Positions 25,901-37,607 are shown, numbered from the stretch's first letter. The stretch is 64,000 nt of DNA from Solanum dulcamara (GCF_947179165.1 NC_077238.1:83171757-83235756); one strand, 5' to 3'. Made by a program: numbers and translations. The notes: generated from the letters alone by a model not told the origin.

Positions 25901-28867
25901 TGTTGCTTGGACTTTCAAAAATGACAATGGGTGTGTGGGATTCTCCAAAAACAGTGTATTTTTTGAGAATCCGACATGGGTGCAGCATCGAAAATGAAGA
26001 GTCCGCACAACTTAGTCTACAACAGAGCGCATACAGATGTACTCTTGGGCCTTGGCCTTAATGTATATTAGCATACAAACCCATCTCTTTACCTAGAAAT
26101 CAGAAATGAGTAAATACTATATGGAGTTTGACAGTTAATTTGATAGTAACAGGTTAAGGGAGAAGTTTATACCTTTATTTTCTTCACTGCATCCTCCTTT
26201 GATGCATTTACACAATGAGTGGCTCCAAGGAATTTAGCTTTCTGCAATTTCTCATCTTGAACATCTACTGCAATAATCTCTGATGCCCCAAATGCTCTTG
26301 CTATTTGCAGACAGCTATACCGTGTTTTCAGGTTATAAATCACAGAAGCAAATCAGAATAAAAGTAGCAAAGCTTAACTCAAGATGCTCATCCACAGGAT
26401 AGTAGAGGTAAGAATGAATAAAGATTAAATATGAAGAAGAAACATGGTATAGTAAGGAAATCAATTGTGAATGCATAGAAATGAAGAACGGAACTTGACG
26501 TCGAGTAAATTATTGAATTAAAATGGAGGTCACTAGTTAGACATATAGAGTCTCACCAGTGTCCAGACTGCAGGCATAATGTGCACATGTCAGAAACCCT
26601 AAACATTCTGTTTTATTCATTTTCATAATTAAATCAAATTAAGATGATCCAACTTTTTTTTTGAAGGATAAGATGATCCAACTTTATACCTTGAGCCAAC
26701 ACCTCCTATACCAATCACAGCAATAGCATCACCTGGGCGCACCTCAGCAGCATGAGCCATAGCCCCATAGGCAGTAAAAACTGCACATCCTAAAATGGCA
26801 GATTCTGTGTATGGCAATGAATTTGGTAGAACAGCCAATGCATGTGCTGGAACCACACAGTATTCAGCTAGACCTCCCATGCTATACATATACACCGGCT
26901 TACCTGAAAGATCAAAATATTACTATTTCTTTTGGATAAGGTAATGTTAACCACATTAAGCAATTAAAAGTTTAAAACCACATGAGAAGAGAAGAATCAG
27001 GAGTTGATTACTAGTTAGGGACCACCCCGTGGAGCTTTTGAACCCTTATAACTTTTATAAACATTGAAAATGTTGATAGAAAGTATGACGGGGTACTATT
27101 ACAAGTAAACAAATATTTCTCGATGTGAAACCTTCATGTACATCCTACAATGCTGAAGAAGAACACTCATGCATATGTGATAAAGGTTCAAACTGTATTA
27201 ACATACTTCTTTCCTGATCCGTAAATTCTTCAATAGAAGTAAACTCTTAAATATCATTTTTCAAACCTCCTTTTTCTCTTAAACTTGGTAATATGGGATT
27301 TGAATATCTCCTAGACCACTGGCTTCTTTCTCATCAACAAGTAGTATCTACCAGAACTAGTAATACAGCAAGAATGGGGTGGAAATTTTACAGCCAAACT
27401 AAGTGTGTTCAACCTTCACAGTTACAATAAAAGTAATCAGTTTGATTCCAAGATAAGTGAGACTTTGCTACAGAAAAATTGCAACGAAGACTTTTGTATA
27501 CTGATTACAGGACCATGTCAAGCCATCTGTTTAGTAGCTTAGAGAAACCACTAGCATAAGCAAAAAAGGTAGAAAATTGAACATTTGATCCATATTGCAT
27601 TGAAGAATTATGCTTGACCTGAATGCTAGAGAAGACCATACTTTTAATTTTGGAACTCAAATAGAAACCAGAAAAAATTGCAAGTAATAACAGCCTCCTT
27701 ACCACTACTGCGGAGGAACAGTCGAGTTTCCCCATCATAAAGGGTTCCCTTCGCTCGGTTGTAAGCAAAGAAATCCTCACATAAGTCATCTTGACCCTGT
27801 GTTCATTAGATAACTATGGTATCAATATGATATGCAAATATTGTTGGTTTTATAGGGGAAAAAAATCCAAGTATTGTCACCTTAGAGCAGAAGGAACAGC
27901 TACCACAAGGCATGATGAAAGCTCCAACAACTTGAGATCCCACAGGAAACCTGAAAAATATAACAAATTCTTCTCATCATTTATTGGCCAGGACAACTAC
28001 ATCAAGGGAAAGCTATAGTATAAAGGGCAGCCTGGTGCACTAACGCTCCCGCTATGCGCAGGGTCTGGAGAAGCTATAGTATGTTTCAAGAAAATGTACT
28101 AGTTTAACCTTTCTATGATTTTACTGTCTGAGAGCTGTCCATGTTCAACCACTTCACCAGTGATCTCGTGCCCCACAACACAAGGACTAGGGAATGGAAG
28201 TTCACCTTTTATTACATGCAGGTCAGAGTGGCAGACTCCACAGGCTGTAGCAAACACATGAACAATAATTTAGCTTTCATATCCTTGTTATATAGATACC
28301 ATTTTCATTTCACATGTGAAATGAACCATACAAACATAGACCTACATATAAAAAGTAATAATCAAATACGTGCCAAACCCACACATCACGCATTGCACTC
28401 TTACCACTAGACCAAAGCCCTGGACTCAAAAGATAGTTTTTTTTTTCCCGGAAAGAAGTTTATCTTGGACAGTTTTGCAGAAATGAAAGAAAAAACCAGG
28501 ACACACAAAGAGGCAGTCAACATTGTTTTATCTGGCAGAAAAGCAATCTACGGAATTAAAAAAAAGTAGGGACGTTACCTTTAGTTTTGATGAGAACTTC
28601 ATTAGCTTTAGGTCGAGGCATATGGAAGTCTTCAAAGGTGAGGGGTTTGCCTGGTTCCCAAAACACAGCAGCACGCATGTGAGTAGGTCCACCGCTTAGA
28701 TGGTAGTACGACGCCGCTGATGGTGTTGTACTATTCTTCTCGGATTCGGACCTCGAACAAAAAGATCGATTAGTGAAAGGAGTTGTTGATCTTGCTAAAA
28801 GGGCAATCTTTGATGAAGTGCTTCGACTGCCATTAATGGCGCTGCGGATAAACTGAAGGAAAGACAT
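22989..28867 (-). CDS. Zinc-dependent alcohol dehydrogenase-like protein, probably mitochondrial
   Basis: Eight exons on the minus strand (28867-28579, 28244-28109, 27950-27881, 27796-27703, 26903-26690, 26314-26173, 24700-24530, 23180-22989) join in frame to 435 residues. The first ATG gives MSFLQFIRSAINGSRSTSSK, a Ser/Arg-rich and acid-poor leader of about 55 residues, suggesting import into mitochondria. The catalytic domain shows CGVCHSDLHV and GHEITGEVVEHG (catalytic zinc ligands) and a structural zinc loop, CGSCSFCSK...DLCEDF. The nucleotide fold shows GDAIAVIGIGGVGS with the acidic AVDVQDEK downstream, as in NAD-dependent members. The closest remembered relative is the Arabidopsis GroES-like zinc ADH At5g63620. 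The substrate is unknown. Introns carry a LINE, head-only SINE pieces and two MITEs. Confidence 0.92.
23493..24396 (+). mobile_element. 5'-truncated LINE with 17-bp target-site duplication
   Basis: It encodes the zinc-knuckle end of an L1-type ORF2 (ESCLTQDNLQRRGFILSNRC, YLCENGLESVNHLFIHC, IWRTIPVMH) in broken frames. The 17-bp sequence AAAAAGTATGTGCATAT flanks it at 23476-23492 and 24397-24413. It is antisense to the host gene in its last intron and carries a later SINE-head insertion near its 3' end. Confidence 0.88.
24285..24332 (-). mobile_element. Head-only SINE piece (48 bp) with target duplication
   Basis: On the minus strand it reads (ACA)n, then CCCAGTGAAATCCCACAACA and TGGGGTCTGGG, which is the first part of the Au/SolS-like SINE. 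The rest of the element is absent. The duplication TCTACTTCTGATATATC flanks it exactly (24268-24284, 24333-24349). It is nested in the 3' part of the LINE at 23493-24396. Confidence 0.8.
25102..25497. mobile_element. hAT-like MITE with 8-bp target duplication
   Basis: The termini read CAGTGTTGTCAAA and TTTTGATAACACTG, an inverted repeat, and the 8-bp duplication CATTAAAA flanks both ends (25094-25101 and 25498-25505 approximately). The interior has GCGCTTAAG-type inverted motifs near both ends. A related copy lies at 61839-62212. It is in intron 6 of the alcohol dehydrogenase gene. Confidence 0.85.
25896..26018. mobile_element. Palindromic foldback MITE
   Basis: The left arm CTATGTTGCTTGGACT is matched by the right arm AGTCCGCACAACTTAG as an inverted repeat. 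The centre is also self-complementary (TGTGGGATTCTCCAAAAA against TTTTTTGAGAATCCGACA). The whole element of about 120 bp could fold into one long hairpin. This is a frequent foldback element in Solanaceae introns. Confidence 0.75.
28022..28070 (+). mobile_element. Head-only SINE piece (49 bp) with target duplication
   Basis: AAAGGGCAGCCTGGTGCACT, followed by a CGCTCCCGCTATGCGC stem and GGGTCTGGAG, is the start of a common plant SINE. The 12-bp duplication AAGCTATAGTAT flanks it at 28010-28021 and 28071-28082. The second half of the SINE and any tail are absent. Confidence 0.8.
28361..28432 (-). mobile_element. Partial tRNA-derived SINE (head)
   Basis: On the minus strand, GGGCTTTGGTCTAGTGGTAA, then GAGTGCAATGCGTGATGTGT and GGGTTTGGCACG, match the 5' part of a tRNA-derived SINE with a good A box (TGGTCTAGTGG). 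The B-box half is missing. No clear target duplication was seen. It is in intron 1 of the alcohol dehydrogenase. Confidence 0.6.
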
Positions 28868-30636
28868 ACTTGATCGATCACGATCGCCTTTGAACAATCT
28901 TTTCTTGTTTTCAAGTACAGATTCAACTGGACAAAAACCCACCTTGAAAGGGTCTTGTTAGTATTTTAGTATTAGTATGACATAATGGATAAACATTTCC
29001 AAATGGATCAAATCAGAATAGGAAAAAAAACAATATGATACCAATTTGGACGTATTACCAAAATAATATTACAGACGACACATAAAAAATTATGCCATTA
29101 CTATGTACTTTACTACTATTAATAAGGAAATAAGGAGTGGAGCGGAGATTAGTCTTGAAAAGCCTAGATAAATTTTTATCTCCGTCTATGTACTTAGAGC
29201 TCTTCATACAAGTGCTCAAAAAGTTGTCGTTTTAGCAGTCGTGACCGCTAGCTTCGCTTACTTCTTTAATACCTTATACGTTATAAGATATATGCAATTT
29301 GGTGCAACTCATGGCACGAGATGAGTTGCTTGACATATTCAATGCTCGGTTTCAAGCTGGATCTATTTTCAAATAAATGAACACCTTTTTATTCATCTTT
29401 GATGTTTCAAGATTTTGCGTGACAGTAAAAAATAGAGGTGGATATAGGACGAGTTTTGTGAATTCAAGTACTGAATTATTAAATTCATAAACGAAATTAA
29501 ATACTATGAGCATAAAATTAAATCCATTGACTCTATCTTGAATAAAATTATACCAGAGAGTGTCTCGTATTACTATTGGTCAGCGATTGTACAGTATCAA
29601 TTTTGTGATGGAGTTGAAAAAGAAAGATGAAGTTAATTGGTGACTCACAAGAGCCATTCTCCCTGGTGAGAAGTATGGATCATTTCATGTGTGAATGGAG
29701 TGATTGATGAGTAAGCTCAGCTCTCCAACCAAAGTCTCATAGCATTATGTGGAACATTCTTGTGCTTACTCATGAAGCAAACGTCAATTGATCAACGTAC
29801 GGTGCCCAGTGAAGTATCCTCTCTCCTTAAGTAAGTTGATTATCGCACTGATGATGATTACTGCCTGAATGCTTGCTAGCACAATTGGTTTCAGCTTTTA
29901 ATACTATATTAGATAGGAAGTTGAGGTAAGTTTGCAGATGTCTCTGTCTCTCTAATTTATTGCTGCTATTTGGCATGGTTTTGAGTATCTGCTAATACAT
30001 AGGAGTATAATATATGTTATGGGGGGGATTACAACATAGAGGTAGCAGAGAGACCATGAAACTGTTCTGAAAATGGTCCAACAAACATTGCAGGAGAAAG
30101 TCCAAGATTTGTATAATGACACACTTGAGGAGAGTGTTATTACTACATTTTATTGTATATTTATCTTTTACATATATGTTGCCTTGAAAGATTTTGAGAG
30201 ATGTTATATATCACAGGGTCAACGCCCAAGTCAGAACATCTATTTGGAATGGCTCTGAAAAATCAAATAATCTAGTTTTTTCGATCCCTTTTCATCATGC
30301 TAAAAGAGGGGAGGCGGCAATCCTGAAGAGCATCCCTTTTTTTTTTTTTTACCTTACCTTTGCCCTTCACTTGATCTCTAGGCTAGAAAGAAAATGATGT
30401 GGTAAGTTAAAGGCAGGAAGTTTTATTCAAAATAAAAAAGAAGAGCAGTGAAGGCCGTGGTAGAAGCATACATAATACAAGGCAGGCTTGTTTGTTTAAG
30501 ACTTGAAGCAGAAGCATGAAAAGAAGATAGAGTCGGCATCTCTGTCTCCTAACTCCTAACTTTGCCACAGACATAAGTGAGAAAATTATGCATGCATCTT
30601 TCATACATGATCAAAACAAGTTAATATATGAGACAA

Positions 30637-30656
30637 TAATAATAATAATAATAATA
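30637..30656. repeat. AAT trinucleotide microsatellite
   Basis: Seven consecutive ATA/AAT units lie in the spacer upstream of the SnRK2 gene. Confidence 0.85.
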
Positions 30657-31152
30657 CAGAAATAAGCTAGCTAATCACGACACTGGATCAGGTGTCTACT
30701 TATGATTGATCAGAGTTGGGCGGTAACATGATCTGAAAATGTTGAGATTCAAATAATTCGTATGACCGATTGACCAATAATAATAACAGATTAATACATA
30801 AGTTGCTTAGCAGAAAAAAGCAATAATAAATATAATGCTCTAAAGCTAAAAGTCAAAGTGACAACCCATGCATCCTTGGAGAGCGGCGTTTTTGGAGATC
30901 CAAAAGCAAATCAAGTCTGAATTTATAATTCTCATAATCCATCTATACACTAGCTAAGTTTTTGCAAATAATGAACTTATAGTACTACTATCATTTTATG
31001 ATCAGTAGACAAAAGTGAGGTGATATATATATGTATATGTTTTTAATATTTTCATGATTTGTTTTAAAGTTGTATTTATGGAAGTGGTGATGAGTGGGAT
31101 GGGGGATACAAAACTTGAAGTGTGGAATCCCATACCATTACTCTTTCCCCCC

Positions 31153-31158
31153 CACGTG
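31153..31158. promoter_or_regulatory. G-box / ABRE core (CACGTG)
   Basis: CCCACGTGCT contains the palindromic G-box with the ACGTG core bound by bZIP (ABF/AREB) and bHLH factors. It lies about 110 bp upstream of the likely TATA box of the SnRK2 gene. Function is inferred from the motif only. Confidence 0.5.
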
Positions 31159-31265
31159 CTTTTCAGTACGGCTTGATTGATGAACTGTTACCTTTCGTAT
31201 GCCAGTTGCCAGTATTTATCACTTGATGTATCGTCCATAAGTCATCTATCCCACTAACAAACCAG

Positions 31266-31275
31266 CTATAAATAC
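31266..31275 (+). promoter_or_regulatory. Probable TATA box of the SnRK2 gene
   Basis: GCTATAAATACATGACC is a good plant TATA match about 145 bp before the start codon, which would place the transcript start near 31300 with a 5' UTR of about 115 bp. Confidence 0.55.
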
Positions 31276-31413
31276 ATGACCTGACCTGATCTCACCAATC
31301 ATTTAACAATCTATATTGCCCATATAATACTTAATAATCCAAATCCATCTAGTACATAGACAGTATCAGCTATATAATTAAGCAAGTAGCTAGTAGCTAG
31401 TTATCTATCGAAG

Positions 31414-33415
31414 ATGCAGAATTACGAGGTGGTGAAGGAATTGGGATCTGGTAATTTTGGGGTGGCCAGGCTCATGAGGCACAAACAAACTAAACAGCTT
31501 GTTGCCATGAAATACATTGAGCGAGGACGGAAGGTATGTATAATTACCATGGTCTCTTTTAATTCATTCATTTTCGTATACATGTGCTTATTATATATGT
31601 TGGTGCAGATTGATGAGAATGTGGCGAGAGAAATCATAAATCATAGATCATTGAGACATCCAAATATTATTCGTTTCAAAGAGGTGTTATTAACACCAAC
31701 ACACTTGGGGATAGTTATGGAGTATGCAGCAGGTGGTGAGCTCTTTGATCGCATCTGTCAAGCAGGGAGATTCAGTGAACCTGAAGCTCGATACTTCTTT
31801 CAACAGTTGATCTCTGGAGTACACTACTGCCACAACATGGTAATTAATTAATTAAGCCCTTTCATCATTTCTAATTTAATATTAATATATCATCGATCGA
31901 CTTCATAATTTATAAATGAATGTACAGCAAATATGCCACAGAGATCTGAAATTGGAAAACACACTGTTAGATGGAAGTCCTGCACCTCGTCTTAAAATTT
32001 GTGATTTTGGTTACTCCAAGGTACGTACATAAAATTAATTGATATATCATCATCTATCTATCTATCTATATACTAATTTAATCAATGACAGTCTTCTGTG
32101 TTGCATTCACGGCCCAAGTCCACTGTTGGAACTCCAGCTTATATTGCACCCGAGGTTCTATCGCGCCGGGAATATGATGGCAAGGTAACATATATACATA
32201 TACACTGACTTTTTTACTTCAAAATATATACATATATGATGATCATTCAAACGGAAGTACTCATAGTATGAATCAATCTTCTATTTTGGTTGAAATGAAT
32301 AGATCACGTTGTTGAAGCAATGCAAGTTGTCAAATGCACCCTTTTGAGCTAGAATGTAAAGTTTGCATGTGACCAGCATGTTCGTTTCGTTTTGGACATC
32401 TATAGCTTTTAACTTTTTCTCCTTTAAAAAATTATAAACTACTTATTGTCTAATTAATTATAATATCTCATGTGATGGTGACTTGTAAAATAATCCAGAT
32501 AACGATGCACTATACCATATATTATTGGATCTTATCCTGGAAGTTAATTATAATTTCTTGATAATCCTACTTTCAACTAGTTAATTAAACATCTCATTTT
32601 ATTGGTTAACTATACCGACTCTCGATTGATTATATATGTAGTTAATTTGTTATATCTTAATTATATGTTTCACTACGTACTAGTTATGATATTAAAAAAA
32701 AAAAGTGTTTTGCTTTTTTAATTAGTCGGCAGATGTATGGTCATGTGGAGTGACTCTATATGTGATGTTGGTGGGAGGATATCCTTTTGAAGATGCAGAT
32801 GATCCCAAGAATTTCAGAAAAACAATTTCAGTGAGTTTTTCTCTGTTTAAATTAAATAAATTGACGTATATAATTAGTGTATTTACTAAATAAATGGTGA
32901 TGCAGAGAATAATGGGTGTTCAATACAAAATCCCAGACTACGTGCACATATCTCATGAATGCAAGCACCTTCTTTCTCGCATATTTGTTGCCAGTCCTGC
33001 CAGGGTATGATTTATGCAATCATTAATAATCTTATAATTAATTCATTCAAAATATATGTGTACTCATGTATAACATCATATTCTCTTTTAGAGAATCACA
33101 CTAAAAGATATCAAGAACCACCCATGGTTCTTGAAGAGCTTGCCAAAAGAACTTACAGAATCAGCTCAAGCAGTATATTACAAAAGAGACAATCCAACAT
33201 TCTCCCTTCAGAGCATTGAGGAGATCATGAAAATAGTAACGGAGGCAAGAAATCCACCACCTACATCAAGGCCTGTTCCGCGATTTGGCTGGGGAACTGA
33301 CGAAGAAGAAGACGGAGAGACCAAAGAAGAGGAAGAAGAAGAAGATGAATATGAAAAACAAGTTAAGCAAGTTCATGCAAGTGGAGAGTTTCATATCACA
33401 CATGATGATGCTTAA
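31414..33415 (+). CDS. SnRK2: SnRK2 protein kinase, subclass I
   Basis: Seven coding exons (31414-31533, 31609-31839, 31928-32020, 32092-32184, 32726-32830, 32906-33004, 33092-33415) join without phase breaks to 354 residues. All catalytic features are present: GSGNFG (residues 11-16), Lys33, HRDLKLEN (121-128), DFG (143-145) and the activation loop with KSTVGTPAY, where Ser154 and Ser158 correspond to the regulatory serines of OST1. The C-terminal SnRK2 box ([18 protein letters not shown]) is followed by a Glu-rich tail. The tail lacks the ABA-box of the strongly ABA-activated subclass III. Together with the [12 protein letters not shown] and KHLLSRIF text, this points to subclass I (SnRK2.1/2.4/2.5/2.10 type), which is activated by osmotic and salt stress and regulates mRNA decay and root growth. 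Cytosolic and nuclear location is expected. Confidence 0.95.
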
Positions 33416-33885
33416 GCTTACCATTTCTCATTTGATTTTGATGTTCTGTACAACTAATAACTTGGCCCTATTCCCTACAATCAACGAACTTTTCATATAT
33501 ACTACTTAATATATTACTACTTATATGGAGACTCCAGGATCAAATGCTTCCATCTCAAGGCCTAATGGAAGGATACTTCTTTCTAAGAAGATATTACACT
33601 TCACCAGAAATGGGGTTTTCCTAAATGAATATTCCTTTTAATCTCAAGCTCTGAACATTATCAGCACAAGAAAGAGAAGAAACTGCTTTAGACCCTTCTC
33701 ATGAAACTTAAGTGATAAGATTGAAATTCATTTATAACACTAATCAACATTCGACAACAGTTGACAGCCCAAAGTTTTAACCAAATACTGGACAATGAAA
33801 TACCACAATCCTACAACAATTAAATCAGTATATTCTCATCAAAATCAGGGAACCTTCATACATGAAAATGTACTTCCTAACCCAA
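33416..33885. other. Convergent 3' region (SnRK2 / Hikeshi-like)
   Basis: About 470 bp separates the two facing stop codons and must hold both 3' UTRs, so the transcripts may overlap. No other feature was seen. Confidence 0.6.
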
Positions 33886-34553
33886 CTACAAAGCGAAGCC
33901 CTTCAAGTATTCTGGATCTCGCTTTGCTCGTTCCTGGAATTTCTTGAACCAGCGATCCAATATATCCATAGGCACCACCAGCTTACTGCCATCCACTCCA
34001 CAAAATGACTGCATAAAATTAAATAAATTCTCACCAACTTTCAGTGCCAGCCTCTCAATTTTCTGCTCCGCAGCCACATCAAGGGAGGGAAGTGTTGCAA
34101 GATCCTCAACTGAAACACCTATCTTGGCAGAGATTGGAGTTGCATCAGCAGTGAGCTGCAGTTGCCCACCGGGCTCTGGCCAAGGAAGCGACAGCACAGC
34201 GGAGGGTCGAGTCAGTGTGACTGCACCACAAAAGAGGAAAGGTGAGCCAGGGGATTGGATATACACAGCGAGGGCCTTGTCTGGTGGCAGCGTGAAGTTG
34301 TTGAGGAGGAATATGCAGACTTCTCGAATTGAATCATATGCTTCCCCTGCACATGTAATGCTAGAACTGTCAAGAGGAAAAGTACAAATAGTCTTTTTTG
34401 ATCAGTGATGTAAGTTTACACTATCTTTGGCTTTTGGGTTTGGAACTCACCAACAAAGGTGTTCATGTCAAGGACCCAATGGGTGGTGTCTATTTGAGCA
34501 AAGGTGGAGATATCCATAGGGAAGCTTCGATTCGGGAACACTACTCCAAACAT
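33886..34553 (-). CDS. Hikeshi-like HSP70 nuclear import carrier (OPI10 family)
   Basis: Two exons (34553-34451 and 34346-33886) join as phase 1 to give 187 residues starting MFGVVFPNRSFPMDISTFAQ. The N-terminal half is the DUF775/Hikeshi beta domain, with VYIQSPGSPFLFCGAV and GVSVEDLATL. The C-terminal part, NLFNFMQSFCGVDGS and DILDRWFKKFQERAKRDPEY, matches the dimerising helical end of human Hikeshi. Hikeshi carries ATP-bound HSP70 into the nucleus during heat stress through FG-nucleoporins. A plant Hikeshi-like protein has been linked to thermotolerance. Length is normal (about 190). An acceptor at 34584-34586 shows a 5' UTR intron, so the promoter lies further upstream, possibly as far as the heat-shock-element-like array at 37608-37630. 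Confidence 0.93.
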
Positions 34554-36429
34554 TGTTAATTACTTTTTCCTCTTGTGTTTTTCCTGAGGAAAAGAAGAAA
34601 GGAACGACAGTTAGAAAATAGATCTCCAAAGCATCTAACGGTCGGGCGTTTCAAATTAATCACACTCAAACAGCCATAAGAAGTTTGACTTTGAAGCAGA
34701 ATTGCCTAGATTGTAGTTTTAGGTAAAGATTATAAAGTAGTTTAAAGTTGCTTACTTTGTGTTCAACACAAAAATACTGAGCAAAGTTAAGCCGTACCTG
34801 CCCAACCTTGAAATCATTTTTGCAAAATGCACAATGAAAAGAGCAAATCTCATATATTCTTGCAAAACAACCCCAAAAAATAGTATCTGATACTGCTTGA
34901 TGGCCTAAACTTACTTACAGAACTTGAAGCAAAGAATGCCAGAAAGGGAAATCGGCGAGCAATCGAAGGCATAAAACACCAAGCAATCAGAAAGCAAAAT
35001 GAGTTATGAAGGGTAACCACTTGGATCACCAACTACATAACACCAAAAAGCCCAAAAGGGTGACAAAATACTTCCTTTTTCCTTGCGTACATAATTAGAT
35101 TGTAGGTAAAAGCCACATGATAGTATAAAAATATAGTTCAATTTACAGTCGTTAGTAGTAATATTGATCCTTGATCAGTTTTCAACTCCAAAAACATCAA
35201 ACTATGTAGAACTAGGACACAGAAGTTTAAAAGCGCAAGCATGCAAATAATACACAGAGAACTGAAAAGGGGACTCTTGAATAGGCATAAAGTTTGTGTT
35301 GACAAGCTGAATTCCAGGAAATTGGAAAAAACATGCAAACTCTTCTGTCTACCGAGTAAAATTTCTTAAGCAAGTCAAGCCCTTTAAGCCGAACTTCAAG
35401 GCAAAATATTGGTTAGTGAACTTGCCACATCCAGGTCAGCTTGCGTGTATCTCGATTATTTCACCAGGTAACTGTTAGTTCCCACCAATACAAGTACCGG
35501 GTAACTATGCCGGCATAGGCAGCTCAGAAGCAATAGCTTCATTCGTCCTGATCTCCAAGATTTACATCCACTTTATATACCATTTCTTCAAAATCCACAT
35601 CCCCTTCTTCAAAATTTGGATTATAAACCTAACTCTAGCACAAACATACAATACTTGTACCACACTATCCTAGCTCCATGAGGAGTCCTTTATTAGAAAA
35701 TTATCATAGAGTAGAACATCCTTCCCGAAGAAATCTCTTTCACAAAGATAGATCAAAACTGTAAACAGGAGACAATAATATACAAGCTAACACAAGACGA
35801 GAAATCTCAAAGGCAGCTCTGAGGTTAGTTTCTATCTTGAACCATTTTAGTCAATTCAAAATGAGTTTAACTTAAAAACATTGATGGGGTAAAGATCAGT
35901 CACCCAAAAGATTTCTACAAAAATAAAGATTCTTAATAGGAAGAATAATTAAATATATTCAAGATATACCACCTTTATAATCTGTGCAAGCTAAACTACC
36001 AAGTGAAACATTCCCTCTATACCAGATAACAACGAAGCTTAATCAGCTAAAACCCACAAAATTTCCAACATATCCAAATACCATAACCACATGAGGTGAT
36101 TGATTTGATCAGGCACTCGCAATATATTTTTATTAGTCAAATCTTTGACAACACAAAAAAATCATTGTTCAACTCTTTGACAACATGAAAAAACAAAAGC
36201 TCTACCCTCACTATTTCTTTTTAAGAAACAAAAAAATTTGTGCCAAAATAAAATAACAGATGCCAAGAAGAACAAAAATCATTAGATGGTCAGAAGTGAA
36301 TTGAAAGTTAAGCAGTGGGAAGCTATTCCCAGACAGCCTGAGAGCTGAGTGAGGACTTGTTTGACATGCTTTTTTCCTTCCAAAGTGAAATCATCACTCT
36401 TGTAGCTAATTGCGCTCGATCTACATGCT

Positions 36430-37200
36430 ACCTAACTCGATTAAGCTTTTCTTCTTACGTACAGAAGGTTTTTGCTCTCGTATTGCGGGTTTTCCACTTC
36501 GTTCAGTTACATTAGGGCTGACAGGAAGTGATTTAGATAAGATTCTTCTTTATCGCTGCCTTCCTGGAGCTATCTAGTTACTTAGATAGTTTGTTCCCCA
36601 ATTCAAACTCGGGTCAGTTGGTAAGTGGATTCCGTGCCTGGGTATGGAACTCTAAACTATAAATTCAATCTTGAAAGAGTGAAATCTTTGTCTTTATCCT
36701 TTATGGCTCTGGGCAGGCAAACTGAATCGTGTGCGAGAATCTTTCGAAAGAACGACTGAGAGTGACCAACCTGTAACCCGAAAGGAGTAGTTTTCTCTAA
36801 AGGCGGAGAAAAGTAGGCTTCAGGTTGAACAATGAAGTTAAAAGGCTCCACTTTAATGTTTTTTCGAGATTAGCTGAGAGACTCGCTTTACTGAAAAAGG
36901 CATTGACATATGAAGATATTTATACTTCTTTTCACAAACGGAAATATGAAACTCATAGTCGTGTGACAAACCAAGGCCCTGAAAAAGTAACTAATGAAAT
37001 ACTGCATTCGGAAGCCCATTTATTCTGCAATTTAGACAAAAATGGAATTGTGATGCCGGGATCTTAGGCAGAGACGGGTAATATTTTAGAAGTTCAAAAT
37101 TAACACCCTAGATCCTGAAAGAATCTTCATATGTCCCGGAAGATAGGTTTTTACTAGCTATACTTGGTATTCAGGTATCTACATCAAAAGAAACACCATA
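36430..37200 (+). pseudogene. rpoB: Organelle-derived insert with decayed plastid rpoB fragment
   Basis: From about 36890 the plus strand encodes [47 protein letters not shown], a decayed ETGNIL region, and QVSTSKE after further stops. This is the mid-to-late part of the plastid RNA polymerase beta subunit. In-frame stops and missense changes show it is not functional. The preceding 450 bp (36430-36880) differs in base composition from the surrounding AT-rich spacer and reads like organelle DNA, though I could not name a gene in it. Plant mitochondrial genomes often carry plastid rpoB fragments, so transfer could have been direct from the plastid or by way of the mitochondrion. Confidence 0.75.
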
Positions 37201-37607
37201 AAAGTAAATCAATCAACTACAGCCTCAATCTCAAATCAGCTATATGAATTGTCAATATCTATCCGAGTGATTATTATTCCAAACACTAAAAAAGGTTTGA
37301 TCTTTATGACTTTTAAGGCAAATTCTTGACTAAATTACTCTGACACTGACATACAATACCATAAATAAAAGTAAATACTAGATGATAGCAATAAGCAAAA
37401 AGCGGATGTCAGGATAGTCTACCAAAAGTTGTGAAGTAGTCCAGCGCCGGAGCAGAGGCATGCAAATGGAGAATTCTTAGCTATGAATGGCCGTACCCTT
37501 TTGTTTTCAAGATTAAAGGTAGGGTTTGTTTTGAGAAAAGGGAGAAAGGAAAGATTGAAGACCAAAAAAAAGGAAAGTAGAAGAAATGACTACACGCATC
37601 TTGTAAA

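Larger units (their letters stand above)
28868..31413. other. Divergent promoter region (alcohol dehydrogenase / SnRK2)
   Basis: This spacer lies between two start codons on opposite strands. The frame of the dehydrogenase stays open upstream of its ATG to about 28942, but there is no earlier ATG in it. An AAT repeat lies at 30637-30656. The rest, including several short open stretches, has no recognisable coding signal. A G-box and a TATA box for the kinase gene are listed separately. Confidence 0.55.

Noticed and set aside
28868..28942. N-terminal extension of the alcohol dehydrogenase
   Set aside because: The frame is open but has no ATG upstream of 28867; the upstream codon at 28942 is GTG.
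36825..37067. A small plus-strand gene of 80 codons
   Set aside because: Its sequence is the rpoB fragment, with stops soon after and no regulatory context.
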